Position numbers and translations under genes: made by a program | Assembly: GCF_900608595.1 (NCBI RefSeq) | Contig: NZ_UWYY01000008.1 | Coordinates: 62,001 to 126,000, forward strand | Length of the DNA: 64,000 nucleotides | Source: Promicromonospora panici | Lineage (GTDB): Bacteria > Actinomycetota > Actinomycetes > Actinomycetales > Cellulomonadaceae | Direction: 5' to 3' | Part shown: one piece after another, positions 33,075 through 41,386 of the stretch | How positions within the stretch are numbered: position 1 is the stretch's first letter | Layout: every line of letters starts with the position of its first letter | Notes under the pieces: model-generated | What the model was told of the DNA's origin: nothing | Seen by the model: the letters and a program-made list of their open reading frames with translations, nothing else | The model's database searches: none

Positions 33075-34846
33075 CCTATCCGTCGTACGGGAACTACGTC
33101 CGCGAGCCGGTGATCAAGGTCCCGGGCGACGGCCGCGCCCACCAGGGCGCCGAGGTGTGGGCGGAGCTCGACCGCGCCGCGCGGTCCCGGGGCGACCGCC
33201 CCCTGATCGTCGTCGACTGCTATCCCGGCGTCGACCTGGCCGACCTGAGCAAGGCGATCGAGCGGTACCTGCCCGCCTACGGGATCGTCGACGTCGAGCA
33301 GGAGGCGGCGCTGCCCATCGCGCAGATCGACGCGAAGATCGCCGCCAACCTCACCGACGACCGGGTCTTCGGCGTGCTGGGCCACCAGACGGTCGGCGAC
33401 TTCTATGACCCGGACGCGCTCCGCCGGCTCCGCACGGAGGTGGTCGCCCGCACCACGCCGGTGGTGCTGATCGGCTGGGGCGCTCTGCTGGCCGGCGCGG
33501 AGGACGCCGTCGTCGTGCTGGCCGACATGCCGCGCTGGGAGATCCAGCAGCGTCAGCGCCGGGGCGCGCCGAACTGGCGCTGCGACAACGGCGGCGAGGA
33601 CAACCTGCGCAAGATCAAGCGCGGCTACTTCGTCGAGTGGCGTGCGGCGGACCGGCACAAGAAGCACCGGCTCTTCGACGCGATGGACTACCTCCTCGAC
33701 ACGACCCGGCTCGCCGACGACGCCGTGCTGATCACGCGCGAAAGCTTCCGGGCCGCGCTGACCGCCACGGTGTCGGGCCCGTTCCGCCTGGTGCCGTTCT
33801 TCGACCCCGGGGTCTGGGGCGGGCGCTGGATGAGCGAGGTGGTCGGCCTGCCGCCGTCCGACACGAACTACGCGTGGTGCTTCGACGGCGTGCCGGAGGA
33901 GGAGAGCCTGCTGCTCGACGTCGGCGGGACGATCGTCGAGATCCCCGCGCTCGACCTGGTGCTGCAGCGCCCGCGTGAGCTGCTGGGCGAGCGGACCTTC
34001 GCGCGGTTCGGGGCGGAGTTCCCGATCCGCTTCGACTTCCTGGACACGATGGACGGCGGAAACCTTTCCCTGCAGGTGCACCCGCTGACGGACTACATCC
34101 AGGAGACCTTCGGCATCCCGTACACGCAGGACGAGAGCTACTACCTGCTCGACGCCGAGCCGGACGCCAAGGTCTACCTCGGGGTCCGGGACGACGTCGA
34201 CCCGGCCGAGATGATGGCCGCCCTGCGCCGCGCGGAGGCCGGCGCCGAGCCGTTCGAGGCCGAGAAGTACGTCAACGTCTTCGACGTCGCCAAGCACGAC
34301 CACGTGCTGATCCCCGCGGGCACCGTGCACTGCTCCGGGCGGAACTCGATGGTGCTGGAGATCTCGGCCACGCCGTACATCTTCACCTTCAAGATGTGGG
34401 ACTGGGGCCGGCTCGGGCTCGACGGCCGGCCGCGGCCGGTGCACCTCGACCACGCCGAGCGGAACATCCAGTGGGACCGGCGGACGGACTGGGTGCGCGA
34501 GAACCTGGTCAACCAAGTGCAGCCCACCGCCGTCGGCGACGGCTGGGTCGAGGAGCGGACCGGCCTGCACGAGCTGGAGTTCATCGAGGTGCGGCGCACC
34601 CGGTTCACCGGGCCCGTCGAGCACGACACGGGCGGGACGGTGCAGGTCCTCAACCTGGTCGAGGGCCCCGAAGCCGTGATCGAGAGCCCGACCGGGGCGT
34701 TCGAGCCGTACCTGGTCCACTACGCCGAGACGTTCATCGTGCCGGCCGCCGTGGGGCGCTTCGTCATCCGGCCGAACGAGCCCGGGCAGAGCCTGGCCAC
34801 GGTCAAGGCCTACGTCCGCGGAACCGAGAGCTTTCCTTCCGTCTGA
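33071..34846 (+). CDS. Class I mannose-6-phosphate isomerase with a long N-terminal domain
   Basis: 591-residue protein whose C-terminal half (about 300-590) is a cupin-type mannose-6-phosphate isomerase: DGGNLSLQVHP supplies Gln and His ligands, and HVLIPAGTVHCSG a further His. The reaction is mannose-6-phosphate to fructose-6-phosphate. The N-terminal about 260 residues are extra compared with a plain type I isomerase (300-400 aa); the segment RPLIVVDCYPGVDLADLSKAI and the later strand VVLIGWGALLAG resemble a nucleotide-kinase-like fold, but no P-loop GxxGxGKS is present. Its role is unknown, perhaps structural or a degenerate kinase. ATG 33071 overlaps the ROK stop. The gene follows a sugar kinase and precedes GH76, fitting mannan catabolism. 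Confidence 0.85.
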   Translation: MTYPSYGNYVREPVIKVPGDGRAHQGAEVWAELDRAARSRGDRPLIVVDCYPGVDLADLSKAIERYLPAYGIVDVEQEAALPIAQIDAKIAANLTDDRVFGVLGHQTVGDFYDPDALRRLRTEVVARTTPVVLIGWGALLAGAEDAVVVLADMPRWEIQQRQRRGAPNWRCDNGGEDNLRKIKRGYFVEWRAADRHKKHRLFDAMDYLLDTTRLADDAVLITRESFRAALTATVSGPFRLVPFFDPGVWGGRWMSEVVGLPPSDTNYAWCFDGVPEEESLLLDVGGTIVEIPALDLVLQRPRELLGERTFARFGAEFPIRFDFLDTMDGGNLSLQVHPLTDYIQETFGIPYTQDESYYLLDAEPDAKVYLGVRDDVDPAEMMAALRRAEAGAEPFEAEKYVNVFDVAKHDHVLIPAGTVHCSGRNSMVLEISATPYIFTFKMWDWGRLGLDGRPRPVHLDHAERNIQWDRRTDWVRENLVNQVQPTAVGDGWVEERTGLHELEFIEVRRTRFTGPVEHDTGGTVQVLNLVEGPEAVIESPTGAFEPYLVHYAETFIVPAAVGRFVIRPNEPGQSLATVKAYVRGTESFPSV

Positions 34847-34875
34847 CCTGTTCACACCACACGAGGGAGATGGCC

Positions 34876-36096
34876 ATGAGAGCGACCACCGGCGCAATGA
34901 CGCGCCGAACCTTCGCGATCGGCATGGGCGCCGCCGGCCTTGCCGCGCTCGTCCCGGGGGCCGGCGCTGCGGCGTCGGCCCGGGCCACGGCGTCGGCGTC
35001 CGGTACCGGGATCTGGGCCCGGCGCGCACACGGCAGCTACGCCGCGCTGCAGCGGTTCCTGTACCTGCCGGACAGCGGCCTGTACCAGGAGAACTACCCG
35101 ACCAGGGACGGCGAGAACCCGTACTCCTACGTGTGGCCGCTGCGCGAGGCGGCAGCCGCCACCCAGAACGTCAACCAGCTCGCCCCGGCACGGAGCAGGT
35201 ACGACGGCGACGTGTCCAGCCGGTTCGACGCGCTCGAGCGCTACTTCAACGACGAGCGCGGCACGTACGACTCGTACCTGCCCGCGCCGCTGGGCAGCGG
35301 CGGCGACCCGTTCTACGACGACAACGGGGTGATCGGGCTCGAGTTCGTCCGTCGCTACCGGCTCGCGGGGGAGCGGCGGATGCTGGACCGCGCCGTCCGG
35401 GCCTTCGACTTCGTCGAGCAGGCCTGGGACACCGACACCACCGTCGACTGCCCGGGCGGCATGCACTGGGTCGACGCCGACTGGAACCCGTACCGCGGCG
35501 GCACCAACGTCACCGGCATCGCCTCCGAGCTCGCGGCCCACCTCTACGAGCTGACGGGCCGACGTCGCTACCTCGCCTGGGCGGAGCGGACGCACGACTG
35601 GGTGTACGACTGCATGCGGCGCGAACCGGGCCTGTACCGCAATGGCGTGCTGCTCGACGGCACGGTCGAGGAAATGCTGTGGACGTACAACTCGGGGTTC
35701 ATGATCGGGGCGGCCACGCTGCTGCACCGCGCAACCGGCCGGCGAGCCTGGCTCCGCACGGCTGAGGAAGACGTCGACGGCGCGCTTGCCTACTGGAACG
35801 CTGACCGCCTCTACAGCCAGCCGGCCGTCTTCAACGCGATCTACCTGGCCAACCTGCTGCTGTTCTCGTCCGAGCAGCCTGACCGCTCCCGCGAGATCGT
35901 CGAGCAGTTCACCGGCTACGCCGAGCGGCTGTGGGCCGAGAACCGGGACGCCGAGACGGGACTGTTCGGCTTCCAGGCGTCGGGCGGCGGCGCCCCTGAT
36001 CCGGCCCTGCGGCCGCAGACCTTGCACCAGTCGGGCGTCACCCAGATCTTCGCGCTTCTGGCCTGGCCTCGACCTGACTGGGGTAAGGCGACGTAG
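34876..36096 (+). CDS. Exported GH76-like endo-alpha-1,6-mannanase
   Basis: 406-residue secreted enzyme resembling glycoside hydrolase family 76, which cleaves the alpha-1,6-mannan backbone of fungal or mycobacterial mannans. The N-terminus carries a Tat-type signal (TRRTFAIGMGAAGLAALVPG, about residues 9-28). The body is an alpha-helical toroid with the double-Asp motif Asp148-Asp149 in FYDDNGVIGLEF, matching the family's catalytic pair, and later NSGFMIGAATLLHRATG and NAIYLANLLLF repeats. ATG 34876 is preferred over ATG 34870 because GGGAG (34865-34869) is then 6 nt away. It lies 29 nt after the isomerase gene and would generate the oligosaccharides taken up by the importer. Other toroid families (GH88/GH105, AGE-like) are less likely. 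Confidence 0.78.
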   Translation: MRATTGAMTRRTFAIGMGAAGLAALVPGAGAAASARATASASGTGIWARRAHGSYAALQRFLYLPDSGLYQENYPTRDGENPYSYVWPLREAAAATQNVNQLAPARSRYDGDVSSRFDALERYFNDERGTYDSYLPAPLGSGGDPFYDDNGVIGLEFVRRYRLAGERRMLDRAVRAFDFVEQAWDTDTTVDCPGGMHWVDADWNPYRGGTNVTGIASELAAHLYELTGRRRYLAWAERTHDWVYDCMRREPGLYRNGVLLDGTVEEMLWTYNSGFMIGAATLLHRATGRRAWLRTAEEDVDGALAYWNADRLYSQPAVFNAIYLANLLLFSSEQPDRSREIVEQFTGYAERLWAENRDAETGLFGFQASGGGAPDPALRPQTLHQSGVTQIFALLAWPRPDWGKAT

Positions 36097-36121
36097 CGGC
36101 CGGCGCCGGCGGCGGTCGGCG

Positions 36122-36199
36122 CCGAACGTAGGCTTACGACGTCGAACGTTGGAGTAGTCGCTCTAAGAGGTCTCTTGAAGCGACTACTCCTACGTTCGG
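36122..36199. terminator. Inverted repeat of 20-nt units between convergent genes
   Basis: Two tandem 20-nt units start CGAACGTAGG (36123) and CGAACGTTGG (36143); a third unit in reverse orientation occupies 36179-36198. Unit two pairs with unit three along 20 bases (one mismatch), with a 16-nt loop that itself contains AAGAG/CTCTT. The element overlaps the stop codon of the GntR gene and fills the gap after GH76. It is probably a bidirectional terminator. Confidence 0.7.
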
Positions 36200-37002
36200 C
36201 CGGAGGGTCGATCAGGGGCCGCTTCAGGTGCCCGCCGCCGCGCCACCTCCGCCGCGACTACCGGGTCCGAGCTCGGCGTCGTGACGCCGTACCGCAGCAG
36301 GTAGCCGATCCGGGACTCCCGCACGTGCGCGGCCATCAGAGCGGCGGCCCGCTCGCCGTCGCCGGCGTCGATGGCGCCCACGATCACGCGGTGATCTGGC
36401 CAGAGCCGCTTGCCGCGCGGCTGCACCTCGGCGGCGTAGAGCCACTCGATCTTCCAGGAGAGCTGGCGCAGCAGCCGCGTCATGGTCGCGCTGCCGCTGA
36501 GCTCGGCGATCGCTATGTGGATCTGGTCGTTGATGCCGACGAGGGGGTCCAGGTCGCCGGCCGCGACGTGCGCGTCCCCGGCGTCGAGCAGGCCGGCGAT
36601 CTCCCGGCGGATGCGCCACCAGTCCTCCGGGCTCTCGTCGCCCGAGTAGAGGGCGGCTGCCCGGCGGGCGGCGCTGCGGGCGGTGGACACCTCCAGCGTC
36701 TCGCGCACCGCGAACAGGTCGTCGGCATCGGGCACCGGGATGGGGGCCACTCGCGAGCCCACGTGCGGTCGGGAGTCGATGAAGCCCTCGCTCTCCAGGC
36801 CGCGCAGCGCCTCCCGGACCGGCACGCGCGAGACGTCGTAGCGCTGGGCCAGCGACGCCTCCGTGACGCGGGCGCCCGGGGTCAGGACGCCGGCGATGAT
36901 GTCCCGCCGGATCGCGTCCTGGACGGACGCCGGACGACCACCAGCAGCGGCGCCCGCAGGAACGACGGCAGCGAGCGCAGGCTCATCGGGCGAAGGCGGC
37001 AC
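36190..37002 (-). CDS. GntR family regulator with FCD effector domain
   Basis: 270-residue transcription factor. The N-terminal winged helix spans about residues 27-90 (VQDAIRRDIIAGVLTPGARV, then SLAQRYDVSRVPVREALRGL), followed by an all-helical FCD ligand domain with the metal-binding-type His residues in INDQIHIAIAELSG and the C-terminal AHVRESRIGYLLRY. GTG 37002 has AGGAG 9 nt upstream, and the first 20 nt overlap the 3' end of the ATPase gene. As the last gene of the gamma-glutamyltransferase/peptide importer operon it is a likely local regulator; GntR/FCD-like palindromes at 44028-44041 and 44060-44070 precede the operon's first gene. The effector may be an amino acid such as glutamate, but this is inference. 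Confidence 0.87.
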   Translation of the reverse strand: MPPSPDEPALAAVVPAGAAAGGRPASVQDAIRRDIIAGVLTPGARVTEASLAQRYDVSRVPVREALRGLESEGFIDSRPHVGSRVAPIPVPDADDLFAVRETLEVSTARSAARRAAALYSGDESPEDWWRIRREIAGLLDAGDAHVAAGDLDPLVGINDQIHIAIAELSGSATMTRLLRQLSWKIEWLYAAEVQPRGKRLWPDHRVIVGAIDAGDGERAAALMAAHVRESRIGYLLRYGVTTPSSDPVVAAEVARRRAPEAAPDRPSGRT

Positions 37003-38614
37003 CTGGGATGGCTCCTAGCAGGTCTCGGGTGTAGTCGGCGCGCGGGGCGTGGAACACGTCGTCGACGGACCCCTGCTCCTCGACGCGGCCTTGCCGCAGT
37101 ACCACCACATTATCCGCTATGCCGCGGACCACCGCGAGGTCGTGGCTGATGAACAGGTACGACACACCCAGGCGTTCCTGCAGGTCAGCCAGCAGGTCCA
37201 GGATCTGCTCCTGGACCAGGACGTCGAGCGCCGAGACCGCCTCGTCGAGCACGAGCAGCTCCGGCTCCGGCGCCAGCGCCCGCGCGATGGCCACCCGCTG
37301 CCGCTGCCCGCCGGAGAGCTCGCCCGGGCGGCGCTGGGCGACGTCCCGGGGGAGGGCCACCTGGTCCAGCAGTTCCGCGACCCGGGCGCGCCGCGAGTCC
37401 CGGTCGCCGATGCCGAAGATCCGCAGCGGCTCGTCGATCACCCGCTCCACCGTGTGCGTCGGGTCGAGCGACGCGTACGGGTCCTGGAACACCGGCTGCA
37501 CGCGCCGCCGCAGGGCGCGCCGCTCGGCGCGGGCAGCCCCCGCGATGGTCCGCCCGTCCACCAGCGCCTCGCCGCTGGTCGGCGCCTCCAGGCCCAGCAG
37601 GATGCGGGACACCGTGGTCTTGCCCGAGCCGGACTCGCCCACGAGGGCGGTGGTGCCGCCGCGCGGCACATCGAACGACACGTCGTCGACGGCGCGCAGC
37701 AGCCCGCCGCGCCCGCGCACCTTGTACTCCTTGACCAGGTCGCGCACGGTGACGACGTCGCCGCTCGCTTCACGGTCCGACGGCGGCGGCGCCTCTCGTG
37801 ACGCACCCGCCTCGGCCTGCGTGACGACGGCGGCGGGCGCCGCCGCGACCAGCCGCCGGGTGTACTCGTGCTGCGGGGAGCGCAGCACCTGCTCGGGCGT
37901 GCCCTGCTCCACGATCCGGCCGTCGAGCATCACGACCACCCGGTCGGCGCGGTCGGCCGCGAGCCCCAGGTCGTGCGTGACCAGTATCATCGCGGTTCCG
38001 TGCGCCTCGGCCAGCGCCCCCAGGTGGTCGAGGATGCGCCGCTGCACGGTCACGTCCAGGGCCGACGTCGGCTCGTCGGCCAGCAGCAGCTCCGGCTCGC
38101 GGGCCAGCGCCACCGCGATGAGCACGCGCTGCCGCATGCCGCCGGAGAACTCGTGCGGGAACTGCCTGGCGCGCCGTTCGGGCTCGGGCACGCCGGCCTC
38201 GGCCAGCAGCTCGAGCACGCGCCGCCGCACGGCCGGTCCGCGCAGGCCGTCGGCGCGCAGCGCGTCGGCCACCTGGTCGCCCAGCCGCATGGCCGGGTTG
38301 AGGTTGGTCCCCGGGTCCTGCGGCACCAGGGCGATGCGGCCGCCCCGGACGGCGCGCATGCGCGCCTCGGACGCCGCGGCGAGGTCCTCCCGATCGAGCT
38401 CGATGATCCCGCCCGTGATCCGGCCCCCGCCGGGCAGGAGCCGCAGGAGCGCCGCGACCACCGTCGACTTGCCCGAGCCGGACTGGCCCACGAGCGCCAC
38501 CCGTTCGCCGCGCGCGACGTCGAGGTCGACGTCGCGTACGACGGGGGTGTCACCGTAGGCGACGTTCAGGCCTCGGACGGAGAGGAGGAGTGGATTCTCA
38601 GCGTCCTGCGGCAT
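36983..38614 (-). CDS. Peptide ABC transporter, fused DppD-DppF-type dual ATPase
   Basis: 543-residue protein with two ABC domains for a peptide importer. The first has Walker A GQSGSGKS (43-50), FSGGMRQRVLIAVAL and LADEPTSALDVT. The second has GESGSGKTTVSRILLG, LSGGQRQRVAIARAL and LVLDEAVSALDVL. H-loops are LVTHD and FISHD. ATG 38614 overlaps the 3' end of the gamma-glutamyltransferase gene by 17 nt, and the stop overlaps the GntR gene. It is the only ATPase of the operon starting at 43997. It is similar in layout to the fused ATPase at 15031-16755, but the linker between domains differs, so the two operons are separate paralogous systems. Confidence 0.93.
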   Translation of the reverse strand: MPQDAENPLLLSVRGLNVAYGDTPVVRDVDLDVARGERVALVGQSGSGKSTVVAALLRLLPGGGRITGGIIELDREDLAAASEARMRAVRGGRIALVPQDPGTNLNPAMRLGDQVADALRADGLRGPAVRRRVLELLAEAGVPEPERRARQFPHEFSGGMRQRVLIAVALAREPELLLADEPTSALDVTVQRRILDHLGALAEAHGTAMILVTHDLGLAADRADRVVVMLDGRIVEQGTPEQVLRSPQHEYTRRLVAAAPAAVVTQAEAGASREAPPPSDREASGDVVTVRDLVKEYKVRGRGGLLRAVDDVSFDVPRGGTTALVGESGSGKTTVSRILLGLEAPTSGEALVDGRTIAGAARAERRALRRRVQPVFQDPYASLDPTHTVERVIDEPLRIFGIGDRDSRRARVAELLDQVALPRDVAQRRPGELSGGQRQRVAIARALAPEPELLVLDEAVSALDVLVQEQILDLLADLQERLGVSYLFISHDLAVVRGIADNVVVLRQGRVEEQGSVDDVFHAPRADYTRDLLGAIPGAAFAR

Positions 38615-40505
38615 ATCCCTGCGCCCCTCTCGGATTGGCGGCGGCCCCCAGGAGGCCGGTGGCCGGGTCCCGCGTCACGGCCGACAGCCGGCCCAGCGCC
38701 CAGTCGCCGGCCCGGGTCACGACGTGCCCGCGGCGTTCCAGCCCGGTGATGACGGCGTCGCCGAGCCGGTCCTCCACGACGGCCCCGGCCGGCGTCCAGG
38801 TGCGGGGCCAGAACGAGCCGGGGAACGACGTCGTGTGCAGGGCGGGCGCGTCGATGGCCTGCTGCGGTGTGTACCCGCCGACGAGCACGCGCAGCAGGAA
38901 CAGCAGCTGCCACTGGTCCTGCTGGTCGCCGCCCGGCGAGCCGAGTGCGATCACCGGCTCGCCGTCCCGCAGCACGAGCGTGGGTGTGAGCGTGGTGCGG
39001 GGGCGCCGTCCGGGCACCAGTGCCGACGGCGACGCCTCGTCCAGCCACGTCATCTGCAGCCGCGTGCCCAGGCAGAAGCCGAGGCCGGGCACCGTGGGGG
39101 AGGACTGCAGCCAGCCGCCCGACGGCGTCGCCGAGACCATGTTGCCCCAGCGGTCGACGACATCGATGTGGCAGGTATCGCCGCGTGTGGCGCCGGTGTG
39201 CGCGGGGGAGTCGGGGGTATCACCGGCCGGGTGACCGTGGTGCACCGGCGCCGGCACCGTCGGCTCACCGACGCCGGCCGCGGCCCCGCCCGTCGGCGCG
39301 CCCGGCAGCGACCCCGCCGGTGCGCTCGTCGCGTACTCGGTGCGCAGGGGCGGGACCGGCGGCGTCGGGCGGCCGGGCACGTCACCGGGGCGCACCTCGT
39401 GGCTCGCGGTGTCGGCGATGAGGGCCCGGCGCTGGGCCGCGTAGTCCTCGCTGAGCAGGTAGGTGAGCGGTACGTCGTCGGAGGCGGGGTCGCCGTACCA
39501 GACGTCACGGTCCGCCAGCGCCAGCTTCTGCGCCTCAAGGATCGTGTGGGCGCCGAGCTCGGTCGAGGGGTCGAGCGCTGCGTCGTCGAACCCCTCCAGG
39601 ATCTTCAGGGTGGCGAGCAGTGCGGGCCCCTGGCCCCAGGCACCGGTCTTGGCGATCGTGTACCCGCGGAACGTCACGGTGGTGGCGTCCTCGTACGAGG
39701 CCTCGAAGCCCGCGACGTCGGCGGCCGTCATGACGCCGGCGTGGTCGCCGCCGTCCGCATGCCGGTGCGGTGTACCGACAAACGCCTCGACGGCCGCGCC
39801 CACGCGCTCGCGCCACGCGGCGCGGGCGAGGTCGATGGCCTCCTCGCGGCTCGACGCACCGGAGCCCGCCGCGACGACGGCGTCCAGCAGGTCGGCGTAC
39901 TCCGGGTCGGTGACGACCGTGCCGGGGGCGGGCACCTCGCCGTCGGGCAGCCAACGCGTGGCCGAGGTGGGCCAGTGGTCGCGGAACAGGTCCGCGACCA
40001 GGGAGATCGTCGAGCTGACCCGGCCGAGCAGCGGGTGCCCGTCGCGGGCGTACCCGATCGCGTAGGCGAGCACGTCGCCCAGGTCCCACGTGCCGTGGTC
40101 GCGCAGGAGCAGCAGCCACGCGTCGACGCTGCCGGGCACCGCGGCCGCCAGCGTCCCCGAGCCCGGGACGAGGTCGAGGCCCTCGGCCCGGTAGTGCTCG
40201 ATGGTCGCGCCTGCCGGGGCCGGCCCCTGTCCCACCAGCACCCGTGGGGCCGACGGCGCGTCCGCGGTGACGAAGACGCCGGTCATGTCCCCGCCTGGCC
40301 CGTTGAGGTGCGGCTCCACGACATGCAGCACGAACGCGCCCGCGACCGCCGCGTCGAAGGCGTTGCCGCCCCGCTCCAGGACGGCCTGGGCGCTCGCGGT
40401 CGCGATCCAGTGGGTGGAGCCCACCATCCCGAACGTGCCCTGCAGGTCCGGGCGGGTCCTCGGGGTGGCGGGCGGGGAAAAGGCAGCCGGGGTGAACGAG
40501 CTCAT
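38598..40505 (-). CDS. Gamma-glutamyltransferase family protein (Ntn hydrolase precursor)
   Basis: 635-residue precursor of the gamma-glutamyltranspeptidase family, which cleaves itself before a Thr and then transfers or hydrolyses gamma-glutamyl groups from glutathione or gamma-glutamyl peptides. The self-processing nucleophile is Thr444 in GDTCHIDVVDRWGNMVSAT; LNGPGGDMTGVF and ALGSPGGDQQDQWQLLF are further conserved blocks. No signal peptide is visible at the N-terminus (MSSFTPAAFSPPATPRTRPD), so the protein may be cytoplasmic, unlike secreted Ggt. A Pro/Gly/His-rich insert of about 70 residues lies just before the cleavage site. ATG 40505 is used; GTG 40514, overlapping the permease stop, is an alternative. 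The importer genes on both sides suggest that it processes imported gamma-glutamyl compounds. Confidence 0.87.
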   Translation of the reverse strand: MSSFTPAAFSPPATPRTRPDLQGTFGMVGSTHWIATASAQAVLERGGNAFDAAVAGAFVLHVVEPHLNGPGGDMTGVFVTADAPSAPRVLVGQGPAPAGATIEHYRAEGLDLVPGSGTLAAAVPGSVDAWLLLLRDHGTWDLGDVLAYAIGYARDGHPLLGRVSSTISLVADLFRDHWPTSATRWLPDGEVPAPGTVVTDPEYADLLDAVVAAGSGASSREEAIDLARAAWRERVGAAVEAFVGTPHRHADGGDHAGVMTAADVAGFEASYEDATTVTFRGYTIAKTGAWGQGPALLATLKILEGFDDAALDPSTELGAHTILEAQKLALADRDVWYGDPASDDVPLTYLLSEDYAAQRRALIADTASHEVRPGDVPGRPTPPVPPLRTEYATSAPAGSLPGAPTGGAAAGVGEPTVPAPVHHGHPAGDTPDSPAHTGATRGDTCHIDVVDRWGNMVSATPSGGWLQSSPTVPGLGFCLGTRLQMTWLDEASPSALVPGRRPRTTLTPTLVLRDGEPVIALGSPGGDQQDQWQLLFLLRVLVGGYTPQQAIDAPALHTTSFPGSFWPRTWTPAGAVVEDRLGDAVITGLERRGHVVTRAGDWALGRLSAVTRDPATGLLGAAANPRGAQGYAAGR

Positions 40506-40510
40506 GACAC

Positions 40511-41386
40511 TCACTTACGGTCGGTGGTCGGGTCGAGGGCGTCCCGCAGGGCGTCCCCGAGGAGGTTGAAGCCGAGGCAGATCGCCACGATGGCGAGGCC
40601 CGGGAACAGCGCCGCGGTGGGTGCGCGGCCGAGGTACTGCTGCGCGTCCGCGAGCATGATGCCCAGGCTCGGGGTGGGCGGCTGGATGCCGAGCCCCAGG
40701 AACGAGAGCACCGCCTCGCCGAGCACTGCGGCCGGCATGATGACCGTAGCCTGCACGATGATCGCGGACAGGCAGTTGGGCAGGACGTGCTGCGCCAGGA
40801 TCCGCGGTCCTGACGCGTCCATGGCGGTCGCGGCCAGCACGAACGGGCTCTCCTTGAGTCGCATCGTCTCGGCGCGCACCACCCGCACCATGGTCGGCAC
40901 CTGCGCGACCCCGAGCGAGATAGCGGCGCCCGCGAGGCTGGGCCCGTTGATGGCGGCCAGCCCCACCGCGAGGATGAGGAACGGGAACGCCAGCGTGACG
41001 TCGGTCAGGCGGGAGACAGGCCCGTCGAGCCACCGCCACCAGCCGGCGGCCAGCCCGAGCGGTGTCCCGACGACGACCGCGAGCCCTACCGCGACCATCC
41101 CCACCATCAGCGAGGCCCGGATGCCGTACATCATGCGGGACAGGATGTCGCGGCCCAGGTCGTCGGTCCCGAGCGCGAAGCCGATGGTGCCGGGCAGCTG
41201 GAACGGCGCGTCGAAGTGCACCTGCGCAGGCCCGTACGGGGCCAGGACGGGGGCGAGGATCCCGCCGAGGAGCACGACGCCGAGCAGGACGCCGCCCGTG
41301 ATCGCCTGCGGGGTGCGCAGCCGCGGCAGCAGGCGCCACGGCGCCGCGAAGCCGGGTGCGAGGTCGCCCCTCTCGATGACGGTCAT
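40511..41386 (-). CDS. Peptide ABC transporter permease, DppC type
   Basis: 291-residue membrane subunit with the DppC-type motif FALGTDDLGRDILSRMMYG after the first helix. Its EAA loop is FVLAATAMDASGPRILAQHVLP, a late loop reads EAVLSFLGLGIQPPTPSLG, and the C-terminal signature is GFNLLGDALRDALDP. All these match the oligopeptide/dipeptide permease family closely. ATG 41386 overlaps the stop of the DppB-type gene (ATGA). The gamma-glutamyltransferase gene follows almost directly. Together with 41383-42336 it forms the channel of a peptide importer that probably handles glutathione-like or gamma-glutamyl peptides. Confidence 0.93.
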   Translation of the reverse strand: MTVIERGDLAPGFAAPWRLLPRLRTPQAITGGVLLGVVLLGGILAPVLAPYGPAQVHFDAPFQLPGTIGFALGTDDLGRDILSRMMYGIRASLMVGMVAVGLAVVVGTPLGLAAGWWRWLDGPVSRLTDVTLAFPFLILAVGLAAINGPSLAGAAISLGVAQVPTMVRVVRAETMRLKESPFVLAATAMDASGPRILAQHVLPNCLSAIIVQATVIMPAAVLGEAVLSFLGLGIQPPTPSLGIMLADAQQYLGRAPTAALFPGLAIVAICLGFNLLGDALRDALDPTTDRK

